This document shows positions 33,847 to 43,116 of a DNA stretch of 64,000 nucleotides, piece by piece (within the stretch, counting starts at the first letter, position 1; every line of letters starts with the position of its first letter). The stretch lies in contig CAWJIH010000005.1 of NCBI GenBank assembly GCA_963842975.1, forward strand, positions 102,561 to 166,560, given 5' to 3'. The notes under the pieces are model-generated. The model was not told where the DNA came from, did not search any database, and saw only the letters and a program-made list of their open reading frames with translations. The translations under genes and the position numbers were made by a program. Source of the stretch: JACJWR01 sp963842975 (lineage in GTDB: Bacteria; Actinomycetota; Actinomycetes; S36-B12; UBA10799).

Positions 33847-36800
33847 CTAGCGGTTCCGCATGCGCAGGCCGCGCGGAGTCAGAGCGAAACCGGCGCGGGC
33901 GAATACGTCGGCCGCCGGGCTGGTCAACACGCTGTCGCCGTCGGTTCGCTGCACTGTGAGTCCGCCGAGCCGGCCGTTGCGTACCGCAGCTGCCACTGCG
34001 GATGCCGCGGCTGCGAGCACCGCCTCGTCGTCGGTCCAGGTGAGCATGGTGCGACCACCGCGTTCGAGATACAGCACGAGGTCGCCACGGTGCAGCACCA
34101 CCACCGCACCGGCCTTGCGGCCTGGCCGGTGGCCGCCATCACCGTCCTTGCGGGGCGGCCACGGCAAGGCCGCGCCATACGGTTGAGCGGGATCAGTGGC
34201 AGCTAGCAGGACTGCTGGCACGTCGGGATCGAGACTCTCGGTGGCGCGACTGTCCCGATCGGCGCCCACCCGCAGCCGATCCACCACCGCGGAGGTGGTG
34301 AATTGGGCTGCGCCGAGCCCTTCGATGGCGTGGGTGCGGATGCAGCCGCCGCCATCCTCCATGGCCCGCAGCACCTTGTAGGCCGCCGCGAATCCGCCAG
34401 CAAATCGTTCGATGCCCAACGCTCCACGTGTCACCACAGCGTGGCGATCCAGCAGCCAGGGTGCCAGCGCCGCCGCCCGGTTGGTGGGGTCGAGCGGGGT
34501 CCGGGGCACCGCCGACCATCGGCCCGCCAGCGACGGTGCGACTCGGGGCACGCTCGGGGCGCGTAGTGATCCCTTTGCGGCTGGGCGGGAGTAGCGGCGT
34601 GGCCGTGGGTTGGTGCGCCGCGGCGCCGGCCGCCGTCCAGATCCACCGGTTGGCCCAAGTCTGGCTCGGATCGGGGCAAAGGTGTCGTTGGTCAACCAGC
34701 CTGCCCACAGCAGGTCGTCGAACGCTTCTGGGACCGCCGCCGGGTCGAATCCTTCGGGTGCCGTCGCACTGAGCCGATCGAGCAGCTGGGCGTAGAACCA
34801 GCCGCCGCCATCGGCCACTGCGCTCAAGATGGCCGTGGCGATGTCGCCCTCAACGTCGGCGGGTTCGCCGAGGGTGATGTCGGCATCTGCCGGTGCCACC
34901 GTCACCCAACCATCGCCGCCGGGTAGGGCCCCGGCGCCACACCACACCACTTCCCCAGCGCTGGTGAGTTCGTCGAGCATCGCTGGGGTGTAGTCGCGGA
35001 CGCGGGCTGGCAGCAGATGGGATTCCAGGGAACTGGCTGGCACCGGGCAGCCGGCAAGCTGATCCACCACTCGCAAAACCGCGTCCACTCCACGGTCATT
35101 GCTGCCGATCCCATGCCACTGGGTGAGGAAATCCGCGTAGACCCTCGCGGGTACCGGTTCGGCCTGGGCCCGCAGTTTGGCGATGCTTCGCCGCCGGATG
35201 CGCCGGAGCACATCGGCATCACACCATTCCGATCCGGAACCACCCGGGCGGAACTCCCCACGCAGTACCCGGCCGCTGGCGGCAAGCCGGTCCAGAGTCG
35301 TGCCGGCCACTGCTGTGCCGATGCGAAAGTGTCCGGCGACGGCGTCGACTGTGAAGGGGCCGTGGGTACGCGCATAGCGTGCGAGGAGGTCGCCCACGGG
35401 ATCGGCGGTGGGTTCGGTGAACGTCAGCGGAATGCCGATCGGTAGCGGGGTGCCCAAGGCGTCCCGAAGCCGACCGGCATCCTCGATCGCCGCCGTCCTG
35501 GGCACGTCTAGGGTCACTGGAATGGCTCGTCTGGAGTCGATCAACTGCGCAGCCCAGCTCGCGTCGCCCCCTCGGGCGCGAATGTCGTCGTCGCTCAGGG
35601 GGCCCAACACCCGCAGTGCATCAGCGAGGTCCTCGGCATTGCGCAGGTGGCGGTCGGGTGCCAACCACGACACTTCCGCCTCCACCTCGGCGATCGCCTC
35701 GGCGTCGAGCAACTCGCGCAGTTCCACCGTACCCAGCAAGTCGGCGAGCAACCCGGCGTCCAGCGTCAGGGCGGCGGCGCGACGTTCGGCGAGCGGCGAA
35801 TCACCCTCGTACATGAAAGCGGCCACGTAGCCGAAGAGCAAGGCTCGGGCGAAGGGGCTCGGTTGCTCGGCGGCGACCTCGTGCAGTCGGATGCTGCCGT
35901 TTGCCAGTCCGCCGAGTACCTCGCGCAGGCCGGGCACGTCGAAGACATCCGAGACGCATTCCCGCACTGTTTCCAGCACGATCGGGAACGTGGGGTGTTC
36001 GGCCGCGACCGCGAGCAGTTGGGCGCTCCGCTGTCGCTGCTGCCATAGCGGAGCGCGCCGTTTCGGATCACGTTTGGGCAGCAGCAGCGCCCGCGCGGCG
36101 CACTCTCGGAAGCGGGAGGCGAACAGCGCGCTACCGCCGATCTCGTCGGTGACGATTCGGGAGATCTCGTCCGGATCGACCAGCACCGCTTGGCGCACAA
36201 CCTCCCAGATCTCGTCATCGTCGGAGTCCGGGATGCGCAGCACGATGCCATCGTCGGCGTGAGACACCCCCACGTCCATGCCAGTGGCGGCACGCATCCG
36301 GGCACCGATCGCGAGGGCCCAGGGCGCGTGCACTCTGGCGCCGAGCGGGGAGAGCAACGCCACCTGCCAGTCACCGAGTTCGTCGCGGAAGCGCTCCAAG
36401 ACGATGGTGCGATCGTCCGGCAGCCGTCCGGCGGACTGGCGTTGCTCTTCGAGGTAGGCCAACAGATTGGTGATCGCATTGGTATCCAGCCCCTCCGCAG
36501 CGAGGGCAGCCTGCGCCGCCGCGGGCTGCTGGTGGGAGAGGGTGCGCACGGTGGCTCCGACTTGCCGGCCTAACTGCAGGCTGCGGCCGAGTGCGTCGCC
36601 GTGCCAGAACGGCATTTTGCCTGGTTGACCGGGTGCAGGGGACACCAGCACTCGGTCGTGCGTGATGTCCTCGATGCGCCAACTGCTGGCGCCCAGGGCA
36701 AACACATCGCCCACCCGGGACTCGTACACCATCTCCTCGTCCAGCTCGCCGAGCTTGGAGCTCTTCTCGCCAATCAGGTGGACGGCGAAGAGCCCACGAT

Positions 36801-38460
36801 CCGGGATCGTGCCGCCGGAGGTGACGGCAAGCCGCTGGGCACCCGGACGGGCCGAGAGCATTCCGGTGCCGCGATCCCACACGATTTTCGGACGCAGATC
36901 GCCGAAGCCGTCCGCCGGGTATTTGCCGCTCAGCATGTCCAGGGTGGCGTGCCAAGCCGATTCGGGCAGCCGTGTGTAGGGGGCGCTGCGGCGAACCATG
37001 GCAGCGAGGTCGTCGATCTCCCAGTCGTCCATCGCAACGGCCGCAACCACCTGCTGGGCGAGCACGTCCAGCGGGTTGTCGGGCACCGACATGGTTTCGA
37101 TTTCGCGTTCTCGCATGCCTCGGGCCACGACCGTCGCGGCAACTAGATCCGCGCGGTACTTCGGGAAGATGGAGCCGCGACTGACCGCACCGACGTGGTG
37201 GCCGGCGCGGCCGATGCGTTGGAGCCCGGCCGCGACTGACGGTGGCGCTTCCACTTGGATCACCAAGTCCACCGCGCCCATATCGATGCCCAGTTCCAAG
37301 CTGCTGGTGGCCACCACTGCGGGTAGGCGCCCGGCTTTGAGGTCCTCTTCGATCACCGCCCGTTGCTCTTTGCTGACCGATCCGTGGTGGGCCCGGGCGA
37401 CCACGGGGGTCGGGAGCGATTCGGTGGCGGCCTCTGGGTCGCCTGTTGCCGAGGTGGCTGCGTCAGCGGCGGCTTGCTCGGCGGCTTGCTCGGCGGCGAG
37501 TTCGTTGAGCCGGCTGGTGAGTCGCTCAGCCAGCCGGCGTGAGTTGACGAACACAAGGGTGGCCGTATGGGCCTGGATCATGTCCAGGACGCGTTGTTCC
37601 ACGTGCGGCCAGATCGAATTGCGCGGACCTTCGGCTGCGGTTGAACCGCTGAAGTCCGCAATCGAGGTTGAGCCGCCTAGGTCGGCCATGTCCTCGACCG
37701 GAACCTCGATAGTGACCTCAATTCGTTTGGACGACTCTGGTTCGATCACACTGACCGGCCGCCCACCGCCCAGAAATCGGGCGATCTCCGAACTTGGTCG
37801 CACCGTGGCCGACAGCCCAATGCGCTGCAACGGGGTCTCGGTCAACTCCTCAAGGCGCTCAAGTGAAAGGGCCAGGTGTGCCCCGCGTTTGGTGCCAGCG
37901 ACGGCGTGAATCTCGTCGATGATCACTGTGTGGACATGGCGCAGACTGTCCCTCGCCGCAGAGGTCAGCAGCAGGTACAACGATTCCGGGGTGGTGATCA
38001 GGATGTCCGAAGGGGTGCGTGCTTGCCGGCGACGTTCATCGGTGGGGGTGTCGCCGGAGCGGACAGCGACCGTGATGTCTGGCTCGTCCAAGCCGGCTCG
38101 AACCATCTCCTGGCGCAGCCCGGTCAGCGGTGCGCGCAGATTACGTTCGACGTCGACCGCCAGCGCCTTCAGCGGGGAGATGTAGAGCACTGACGTGCGG
38201 GTCGCCGGTGCCGGTGGGGTCTCTCGGGTGGCTAGCGAATCGAGCGCGAAGAAGAAAGCAGCCAACGTCTTACCCGAGCCAGTGGGGGCGACCACGAGGG
38301 CGGAGTCGCCGGACGCGATCGCCTTCCAGGCGGCTTCTTGGGCTGGTGTGGGAGACGTGAACGAACGTGTGAACCACGACTGCGCAGCGGTGGAGAAATG
38401 CGCCAACGCCGAATCGTCGGCGTGGTGCGGGGGCCCAGGTGGGGCCGGCTGCGATCCCAT
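33847..38460 (-). CDS. lhr: Lhr-type ATP-dependent DNA/RNA helicase
   Basis: A very large superfamily 2 helicase of 1537 residues, the full length of bacterial Lhr. Motif I is APTGSGKTLAAFFFA (about 57-71), motif II is IIDEIHAVAGTKRGAHL (about 180) and motif VI is QRIGRAGHHVG (about 430). Next come the winged-helix and bundle domains of the Lhr core, then a long C-terminal domain from about residue 860. The ATG at 38460 follows AGGATGACCTC; an upstream TTG in frame is less likely. Lhr is DNA-damage inducible in mycobacteria and forms a conserved pair with nei. It is divergent from DUF3046-recA. Confidence 0.95.
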   Translation of the reverse strand: MGSQPAPPGPPHHADDSALAHFSTAAQSWFTRSFTSPTPAQEAAWKAIASGDSALVVAPTGSGKTLAAFFFALDSLATRETPPAPATRTSVLYISPLKALAVDVERNLRAPLTGLRQEMVRAGLDEPDITVAVRSGDTPTDERRRQARTPSDILITTPESLYLLLTSAARDSLRHVHTVIIDEIHAVAGTKRGAHLALSLERLEELTETPLQRIGLSATVRPSSEIARFLGGGRPVSVIEPESSKRIEVTIEVPVEDMADLGGSTSIADFSGSTAAEGPRNSIWPHVEQRVLDMIQAHTATLVFVNSRRLAERLTSRLNELAAEQAAEQAAADAATSATGDPEAATESLPTPVVARAHHGSVSKEQRAVIEEDLKAGRLPAVVATSSLELGIDMGAVDLVIQVEAPPSVAAGLQRIGRAGHHVGAVSRGSIFPKYRADLVAATVVARGMREREIETMSVPDNPLDVLAQQVVAAVAMDDWEIDDLAAMVRRSAPYTRLPESAWHATLDMLSGKYPADGFGDLRPKIVWDRGTGMLSARPGAQRLAVTSGGTIPDRGLFAVHLIGEKSSKLGELDEEMVYESRVGDVFALGASSWRIEDITHDRVLVSPAPGQPGKMPFWHGDALGRSLQLGRQVGATVRTLSHQQPAAAQAALAAEGLDTNAITNLLAYLEEQRQSAGRLPDDRTIVLERFRDELGDWQVALLSPLGARVHAPWALAIGARMRAATGMDVGVSHADDGIVLRIPDSDDDEIWEVVRQAVLVDPDEISRIVTDEIGGSALFASRFRECAARALLLPKRDPKRRAPLWQQRQRSAQLLAVAAEHPTFPIVLETVRECVSDVFDVPGLREVLGGLANGSIRLHEVAAEQPSPFARALLFGYVAAFMYEGDSPLAERRAAALTLDAGLLADLLGTVELRELLDAEAIAEVEAEVSWLAPDRHLRNAEDLADALRVLGPLSDDDIRARGGDASWAAQLIDSRRAIPVTLDVPRTAAIEDAGRLRDALGTPLPIGIPLTFTEPTADPVGDLLARYARTHGPFTVDAVAGHFRIGTAVAGTTLDRLAASGRVLRGEFRPGGSGSEWCDADVLRRIRRRSIAKLRAQAEPVPARVYADFLTQWHGIGSNDRGVDAVLRVVDQLAGCPVPASSLESHLLPARVRDYTPAMLDELTSAGEVVWCGAGALPGGDGWVTVAPADADITLGEPADVEGDIATAILSAVADGGGWFYAQLLDRLSATAPEGFDPAAVPEAFDDLLWAGWLTNDTFAPIRARLGPTGGSGRRPAPRRTNPRPRRYSRPAAKGSLRAPSVPRVAPSLAGRWSAVPRTPLDPTNRAAALAPWLLDRHAVVTRGALGIERFAGGFAAAYKVLRAMEDGGGCIRTHAIEGLGAAQFTTSAVVDRLRVGADRDSRATESLDPDVPAVLLAATDPAQPYGAALPWPPRKDGDGGHRPGRKAGAVVVLHRGDLVLYLERGGRTMLTWTDDEAVLAAAASAVAAAVRNGRLGGLTVQRTDGDSVLTSPAADVFARAGFALTPRGLRMRNR

Positions 38461-38527
38461 GAGGTCATCCTGCCGGGTGGGTGCGACACCGAGCAAAGCC
38501 GGTCGCGTGGGGTGATTGGATAGGGCA

Positions 38528-38722
38528 GTGCGATTGACCGAGTTCTGGGAACGGATGGATGAGGCCCTCGGAGCCAGCTACAGCAGGTACTGGGCCGATT
38601 CCCACGTGTTGCCCGAACTCGCAGGGCGCACGGTGGCAGGCGCGTTGGCCGAAGGTGAGGACGCCGCGGTGGTGTGGCGGGCGGTCTGGGTGAACCTTGA
38701 GCTGCCGCCGAGGGATCGTTGA
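38528..38722 (+). CDS. DUF3046 small protein
   Basis: A 64-residue protein of the actinobacterial DUF3046 family. It begins MRLTEFWERMDEALG from the GTG at 38528 and has HVLPELAGRTVAGALAEGED and VWRAVWVNLELP, all family hallmarks. It is almost always encoded directly upstream of recA. The function is unknown; the position suggests a link with recombination but the sequence offers no catalytic motif. Confidence 0.9.
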   Translation: MRLTEFWERMDEALGASYSRYWADSHVLPELAGRTVAGALAEGEDAAVVWRAVWVNLELPPRDR

Positions 38723-38804
38723 GTCATTATCCGGTTCGTGCCGTGGTCGGCTTGGTCAGCAGAATCGCGACACGCGAGTGTGCGGCTGCACGACTTCAGT
38801 GACA

Positions 38805-38820
38805 TCGAACAGCTGTTCGT
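38805..38820. promoter_or_regulatory. LexA (SOS) box upstream of recA
   Basis: TCGAACAGCTGTTCGT matches the actinobacterial SOS consensus TCGAAC-N4-GTTCGA in every position but the last. It lies about 150 bp before the recA start, and a TAGGCT hexamer just after it could be a -10 element, so LexA binding would cover the promoter. A further palindrome GTGTTCGAACAC follows at about 38832. Confidence 0.88.
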
Positions 38821-38848
38821 TTAGGCTAGGTGTGTTCGAACACCGGTG

Positions 38849-38857
38849 TTATCCACA
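38849..38857 (+). promoter_or_regulatory. perfect DnaA-box match upstream of recA
   Basis: TTATCCACA, an exact match to the bacterial DnaA-box consensus, lies 29 bp after the recA SOS box. A single 9-mer can occur by chance; no cluster of boxes surrounds it. Confidence 0.4.
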
Positions 38858-38966
38858 ACTTGACATTCGCTGGTTGGTTTTGTCGGAGGTACTGCCTACC
38901 GTTGCGCTACGGCAACACACCAGCACTCCACACGCTCGCACCACGAACGGAAAAGAGGCAGGCTCC

Positions 38967-40118
38967 ATGGCCAGCAGCAACAACGGCAGTCGCACCCCGA
39001 CCAAGTCGAATAATCGGGAGGCGGCCCTCGACACCGCGCTTGCGTCCATCGAGAAGTCCTTCGGCAAGGGCTCCGTGATGCGCCTGGGAGACGATGTCCG
39101 CCCGCCGGTGGATGTGATCAAGACTGGTTCCACGGCTCTCGACATCGCCCTGGGTATCGGCGGACTTCCGCGAGGTCGGGTAGTGGAGATCTACGGGCCG
39201 GAGTCTTCGGGTAAGACGACTGTGGCGCTGCACGCGATCGCCAGCGCACAGGCGGCAGGTGGGATCGCGGCCTTCATCGACGCCGAGCATGCCCTCGACC
39301 CGGAGTATGCGTCCAGATTGGGCGTCGACATCGACAAGCTGCTTGTCAGCCAACCGGACACGGGGGAGCAAGCGCTGGAGATCACGGACATGCTGGTGCG
39401 CTCCGGCGCCATCGACATCATCGTTATCGACTCCGTGGCGGCCCTGACCCCGAGGGCGGAGATCGAAGGTGAGATGGGGGATAGCCACGTGGGATTGCAG
39501 GCCCGGCTCATGAGTCAGGCGCTGCGCAAACTGACTGGCGCCTTGAGCGGTACCGGCACCACAGCGATCTTCATCAACCAACTGCGCGAAAAGATCGGCG
39601 TGATGTTCGGCAGCCCGGAAACCACCACCGGTGGCCGTGCGTTGAAGTTCTATTCCTCCATTCGGCTCGATGTTCGGCGCATCGAGACGCTGAAGGAGGG
39701 GTCCTCTCCGGTCGGCAACCGCACCCGGGTCAAGGTGGTCAAGAACAAACTCGCACCGCCTTTCAAGCAGGCCGAGTTCGATATTCTGTACGGCTTCGGC
39801 ATTTCGCGGGAAGGTGGCCTCATCGACCTGGGCGTCGACAACGGCATCGTCCGCAAGTCGGGTGCGTGGTACACCTACGAGGGCGATCAACTCGGGCAAG
39901 GCAAAGAGAACGCGCGTGCCTTCCTTCGCGACAACCCGGAGTTGGCAGACGAGATCGAACGTCTCATCAAGGAAAAGCTCGGGGTGGGTCCCAAGCCTGA
40001 GGCTTCCGTGACGGAAGCGCCGGCCGGGAAGGCCGACACCATCAGCGCGCCCAGCATCGACGAGTTGGCGGCGGTAGTGGGCCCGCGGCCTGCCACTAAT
40101 GGGTCGGCGTCGCGCTAG
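38967..40118 (+). CDS. recA: recombinase RecA
   Basis: Forms filaments on single-stranded DNA, catalyses strand exchange and triggers LexA self-cleavage. About 383 residues. It has Walker A GPESSGKTTVALH (about 74-86), IDAEHALDPEYA, VIDSVAALTPRAEIEGEMGD (about 152-171) and loop 2 FINQLREKIGVMFGSPETTT (about 201-220). There is no intein. The ATG at 38967 is the natural start although the frame is open much further upstream. The last bases overlap the recX start. It is controlled by the SOS box at 38805-38820. Confidence 0.98.
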   Translation: MASSNNGSRTPTKSNNREAALDTALASIEKSFGKGSVMRLGDDVRPPVDVIKTGSTALDIALGIGGLPRGRVVEIYGPESSGKTTVALHAIASAQAAGGIAAFIDAEHALDPEYASRLGVDIDKLLVSQPDTGEQALEITDMLVRSGAIDIIVIDSVAALTPRAEIEGEMGDSHVGLQARLMSQALRKLTGALSGTGTTAIFINQLREKIGVMFGSPETTTGGRALKFYSSIRLDVRRIETLKEGSSPVGNRTRVKVVKNKLAPPFKQAEFDILYGFGISREGGLIDLGVDNGIVRKSGAWYTYEGDQLGQGKENARAFLRDNPELADEIERLIKEKLGVGPKPEASVTEAPAGKADTISAPSIDELAAVVGPRPATNGSASR

Positions 40119-40677
40119 CGGTGGAGGCCAGCGGCGGTCGGCGGAGGGGCCGGACGCCGCACGTGAGCCCGAGGCAGATCCGACTGAAGTTGCTCGCACT
40201 CTGGTGTTGCGATCGCTCAATGCAGCGCCCCGAACCCGAGCCCAACTCGCGGAATTGCTCGCCTCACGTGGGGTGCCCGACGACGTAGCCGAGGCCTGCC
40301 TCGATCGCTTCACCGAACTGCACCTCATTGACGACGCCGAATACGCGCGCATGTGGGTGCGCTCGCGGCACAAGTTGCGCAAGCTTCCGCGTCGCACCCT
40401 GCGCTACGAGCTGGTGCGCAAAGGGGTGGCTGCGGAGGACATCGAGGCCGCCCTCGAGTTCGTCGACGAAGACGATGAACGGATGGCGGCAGCAGCCCTT
40501 GCCGTTCGCAAGGCGGCCAGCACTGCGCGTCTGGAGCCCCATGTACGGCACCGACGAATCATGGCGTCGCTGATGCGAAAAGGTTTCTCAGCCGAGGTCG
40601 CGGCGCAGGCCACAGCAGAAGCTCTGGCAGGTGAGGACATCGACGAGGTGATCACCCACGAGGATGCGCACGGGTGA
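40099..40677 (+). CDS. recX: RecA regulator RecX
   Basis: A 192-residue modulator that caps RecA filaments. After a basic, low-complexity N terminus come three-helix repeats with RTRAQLAELLASRGVPDDVAE (about 45-65), RFTELHLIDDAEYARMWV (about 69-86) and RRTLRYELVRKGV (about 97-109). The ATG at 40099 lies 20 bases inside recA, so the two are translationally linked, the normal arrangement in Actinobacteria. Confidence 0.93.
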   Translation: MGRRRASGGGQRRSAEGPDAAREPEADPTEVARTLVLRSLNAAPRTRAQLAELLASRGVPDDVAEACLDRFTELHLIDDAEYARMWVRSRHKLRKLPRRTLRYELVRKGVAAEDIEAALEFVDEDDERMAAAALAVRKAASTARLEPHVRHRRIMASLMRKGFSAEVAAQATAEALAGEDIDEVITHEDAHG

Positions 40678-40680
40678 TCC

Positions 40681-41457
40681 TCACCGCGCGCCGGTCGGAG
40701 CCTCCAGTTGCCATCGGGCCACGAAGTAGGCGACGTGATGCGGGTCGGTGTAGCTCAGCAGTTCCGAGGTCACCAGGCTGGCACCCCACTGGTTGAGCAG
40801 AGCCACTGCCGCTTGCCAGGCGCAGCGACCGTCAAGGGCGAAAAGGGAGTCGCACTCCTCGGACAGATGGCTCAGGCCGTCGAGGTCGCCCGTTTCGAGC
40901 ATCGCGGCGATCCGGTCGTCCAACTCGACTGCACCTGGAACGGTGTGTCCGGGAGCCTTCTCGTGACGTGTTGCGGTGCCGTCGCCCACCACAATCACCG
41001 CGGTCCCTGGCCGATACGCCAGGATCGACTCCGCGTCCTGGGCGACCGCTCCGCTCACCTCGTGGGGGGAGCCCGACACCAACATCAGTTGAAGTTCGAC
41101 CTCCTTGGCTGGCAGCGGAGCGGACGTTGCCGGGCGGGCGATGCGTTCAGCTGCCCAGCGCCCGACTGTCAACGAGATCGGCAACGTCGCCGGTGAATCG
41201 GCATCGGCAACGCCGGCCAATCGCGCTTCGCATCCGGGCATATCTATCGGGAACGGCGTAAGACCAGGGACTGGATGTGGGGCGTCGGGGCGGTGGCCGG
41301 CACCCGTGCCTCCGAGCACGATGATCCGGGAAGAGTCGTGCAGCGCGGAGCACGCGAGCGCGATGTCCTCCCGCAACGCCGCATGCGCCGGTAGGGGTGT
41401 GGGATTGAGCGTGGGAAGCAGCAAAGGTGCACTGGGGATGAAGATAACCGGAATCAC
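40681..41457 (-). CDS. LigB-like (class III extradiol dioxygenase superfamily) protein
   Basis: A 258-residue cytosolic protein with an alpha/beta core. It begins VIFIPSAPLLLPTLNP and has SRIIVLGGTGAGHRP (about 43-57) and TAVIVVGDGTATRHEKAPG (about 153-171), the metal-site-like segments of the class III extradiol dioxygenase fold. Relatives sit between miaB and miaA in other Actinobacteria (Rv2728c type, from memory) but no activity is known. It is on the minus strand, converging on recX and divergent from miaB. Confidence 0.72.
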   Translation of the reverse strand: MIPVIFIPSAPLLLPTLNPTPLPAHAALREDIALACSALHDSSRIIVLGGTGAGHRPDAPHPVPGLTPFPIDMPGCEARLAGVADADSPATLPISLTVGRWAAERIARPATSAPLPAKEVELQLMLVSGSPHEVSGAVAQDAESILAYRPGTAVIVVGDGTATRHEKAPGHTVPGAVELDDRIAAMLETGDLDGLSHLSEECDSLFALDGRCAWQAAVALLNQWGASLVTSELLSYTDPHHVAYFVARWQLEAPTGAR

Positions 41458-41520
41458 GGACCCAGCCTAGGAGTCAGCGCGCCGGTCCGCCCGCGGCGTG
41501 CTGCGTAGACTTGACCCACC

Positions 41521-43017
41521 ATGAGCACCTCTACTGTCAGTGACGCCGCCTCGGTGATCACCGCCCCTCGATACGAAGTGCGCACGCTGGGCTGTCAGAT
41601 GAACGTCCACGACTCCGAACGCATGGCCGGGCTGCTCGAAGCAGCCGGCTACGTGCGCGCCGAACCCGGAGCGTCGCCGGACCTCATCGTCTTCAACACC
41701 TGTGCGGTCCGGGAGAACGCCGACAATCGGTTGTACGGCAACCTTGGGCATTTGCGGCCGGCCAAGGTGGCCAACCCGCAGTTGCAGATTGCGGTCGGTG
41801 GTTGCCTGGCCCAAAAGGATCGGGGCGAGATCGTTCGGCGGGCGCCGTGGGTGGACGTCGTGTTTGGAACCCACAACATCGGCAGCCTTCCGGTGCTGCT
41901 GGAGCGTGCCCGGGTGGAGCGTGAAGCTCAAGTTGAGATCGAAGAAGCCCTGGTTGCCTTTCCCTCAACGTTGCCTTCGCGTCGAGACTCTGCCCACTCC
42001 GCATGGGTGTCGATCAGCGTGGGCTGCAACAACACCTGCACCTTCTGCATTGTGCCCGCCCTACGTGGCAAGGAGAAGGATCGTCGACCGCCGGATATCT
42101 TGGCGGAGATCCGTGCCCTGGTGGATTCCGGTGTCAGCGAGGTGACACTGCTCGGCCAGAACGTGAATGCCTACGGCGTCGAATTCGGCGAACCCAGCGC
42201 ATTCGCGGATCTGTTGCGCGCCTGCGGTGGCATTGATGGCCTTGATCGGGTCCGCTTCACCAGCCCCCACCCGCGCGATTTCACCGACGATGTCATTGCT
42301 GCGATGGCGGAAACGGCCAACGTCATGCCGCAACTGCACATGCCGCTGCAATCCGGATCCGACGCGGTGTTGCGGCGGATGCGCCGGTCGTATCGTCGGG
42401 ATCGTTTCCTCGGAATCATCGATCGGGTCCGCGCCGCGATGCCGGATGCTGCGATCACCACCGACATCATCGTGGGGTTCCCCGGCGAGACCGAAGCGGA
42501 CCTCGACGCCACCATTGACGTGGTGCGCCAGGCCCGCTTCGCAGGTGCGTACACCTTCCAGTACTCCAAACGGCCCGGGACTCCGGCGGCGGACATGGTC
42601 GATCAGATTCCGGCAGATATCGTCACGGAGCGCTACCAACGTTTGGTGGCAGTGGCCGACGACGTGGCCTGGGATGAGAACAAGAAGCTGCTCGGCACCC
42701 AAGTTGAGGTGCTGATTTCGGCCGGGGATGGGCGCAAGGACGCGCGTACCCATCGGGTCAGCGGTCGGGCCCGTGACAACCGTTTGGTGCACCTGGACCC
42801 GGCGGGACTCTCCCCGCAACCCGGTGACGTGCTCACCGGTTACGTGACCCACTCCGCTCCGCACCATTTGGTCGCCGACGCCGACGTGACCCTCATCCGG
42901 CGGGCCCGGGTGCCGGCCGAAGCGTGTGGCGTCTCCGTGCCTGGTGTCACGACCGCATCGCCGGATGGTGGTCCGGTCACCCTGGGTATGCCCACAACGG
43001 TGCCGATGCGTGACTGA
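41521..43017 (+). CDS. miaB: tRNA 2-methylthio-N6-dimethylallyladenosine synthase
   Basis: Radical-SAM methylthiotransferase acting on i6A37 of tRNAs reading U-starting codons. It has 498 residues. The N-terminal cluster domain has RTLGCQMNVHDSERMAGLL (about 21-39) and NTCAVRENADN (about 60-70). The SAM cluster motif is CNNTCTFC near 170-177, followed by GQNVNAYG, MPLQSGSD and IVGFPGETEAD. A TRAM domain (about 375-450) ends the protein. Together with miaA downstream it completes the ms2i6A pathway. Confidence 0.96.
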   Translation: MSTSTVSDAASVITAPRYEVRTLGCQMNVHDSERMAGLLEAAGYVRAEPGASPDLIVFNTCAVRENADNRLYGNLGHLRPAKVANPQLQIAVGGCLAQKDRGEIVRRAPWVDVVFGTHNIGSLPVLLERARVEREAQVEIEEALVAFPSTLPSRRDSAHSAWVSISVGCNNTCTFCIVPALRGKEKDRRPPDILAEIRALVDSGVSEVTLLGQNVNAYGVEFGEPSAFADLLRACGGIDGLDRVRFTSPHPRDFTDDVIAAMAETANVMPQLHMPLQSGSDAVLRRMRRSYRRDRFLGIIDRVRAAMPDAAITTDIIVGFPGETEADLDATIDVVRQARFAGAYTFQYSKRPGTPAADMVDQIPADIVTERYQRLVAVADDVAWDENKKLLGTQVEVLISAGDGRKDARTHRVSGRARDNRLVHLDPAGLSPQPGDVLTGYVTHSAPHHLVADADVTLIRRARVPAEACGVSVPGVTTASPDGGPVTLGMPTTVPMRD

Positions 43018-43116
43018 TTCACCGCGGGCACACATGCCGGAGCAAGCGGAGGCCGATGCCGAGGTCCGAGGCCACGATCCTGCGGTGCCCGACCCTGCGG
43101 TGCCCGCGCCGCTGCG

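Noticed and set aside
38828..38845. GTGTTCGAACAC palindrome as a second SOS box for recA
   Set aside because: The half-site order is inverted relative to the CGAAC-N4-GTTCG consensus, so I did not annotate it as a LexA site.
38907..40397. A long open frame antisense to recA-recX
   Set aside because: No domain; composition typical of reverse-strand translation of a conserved gene.
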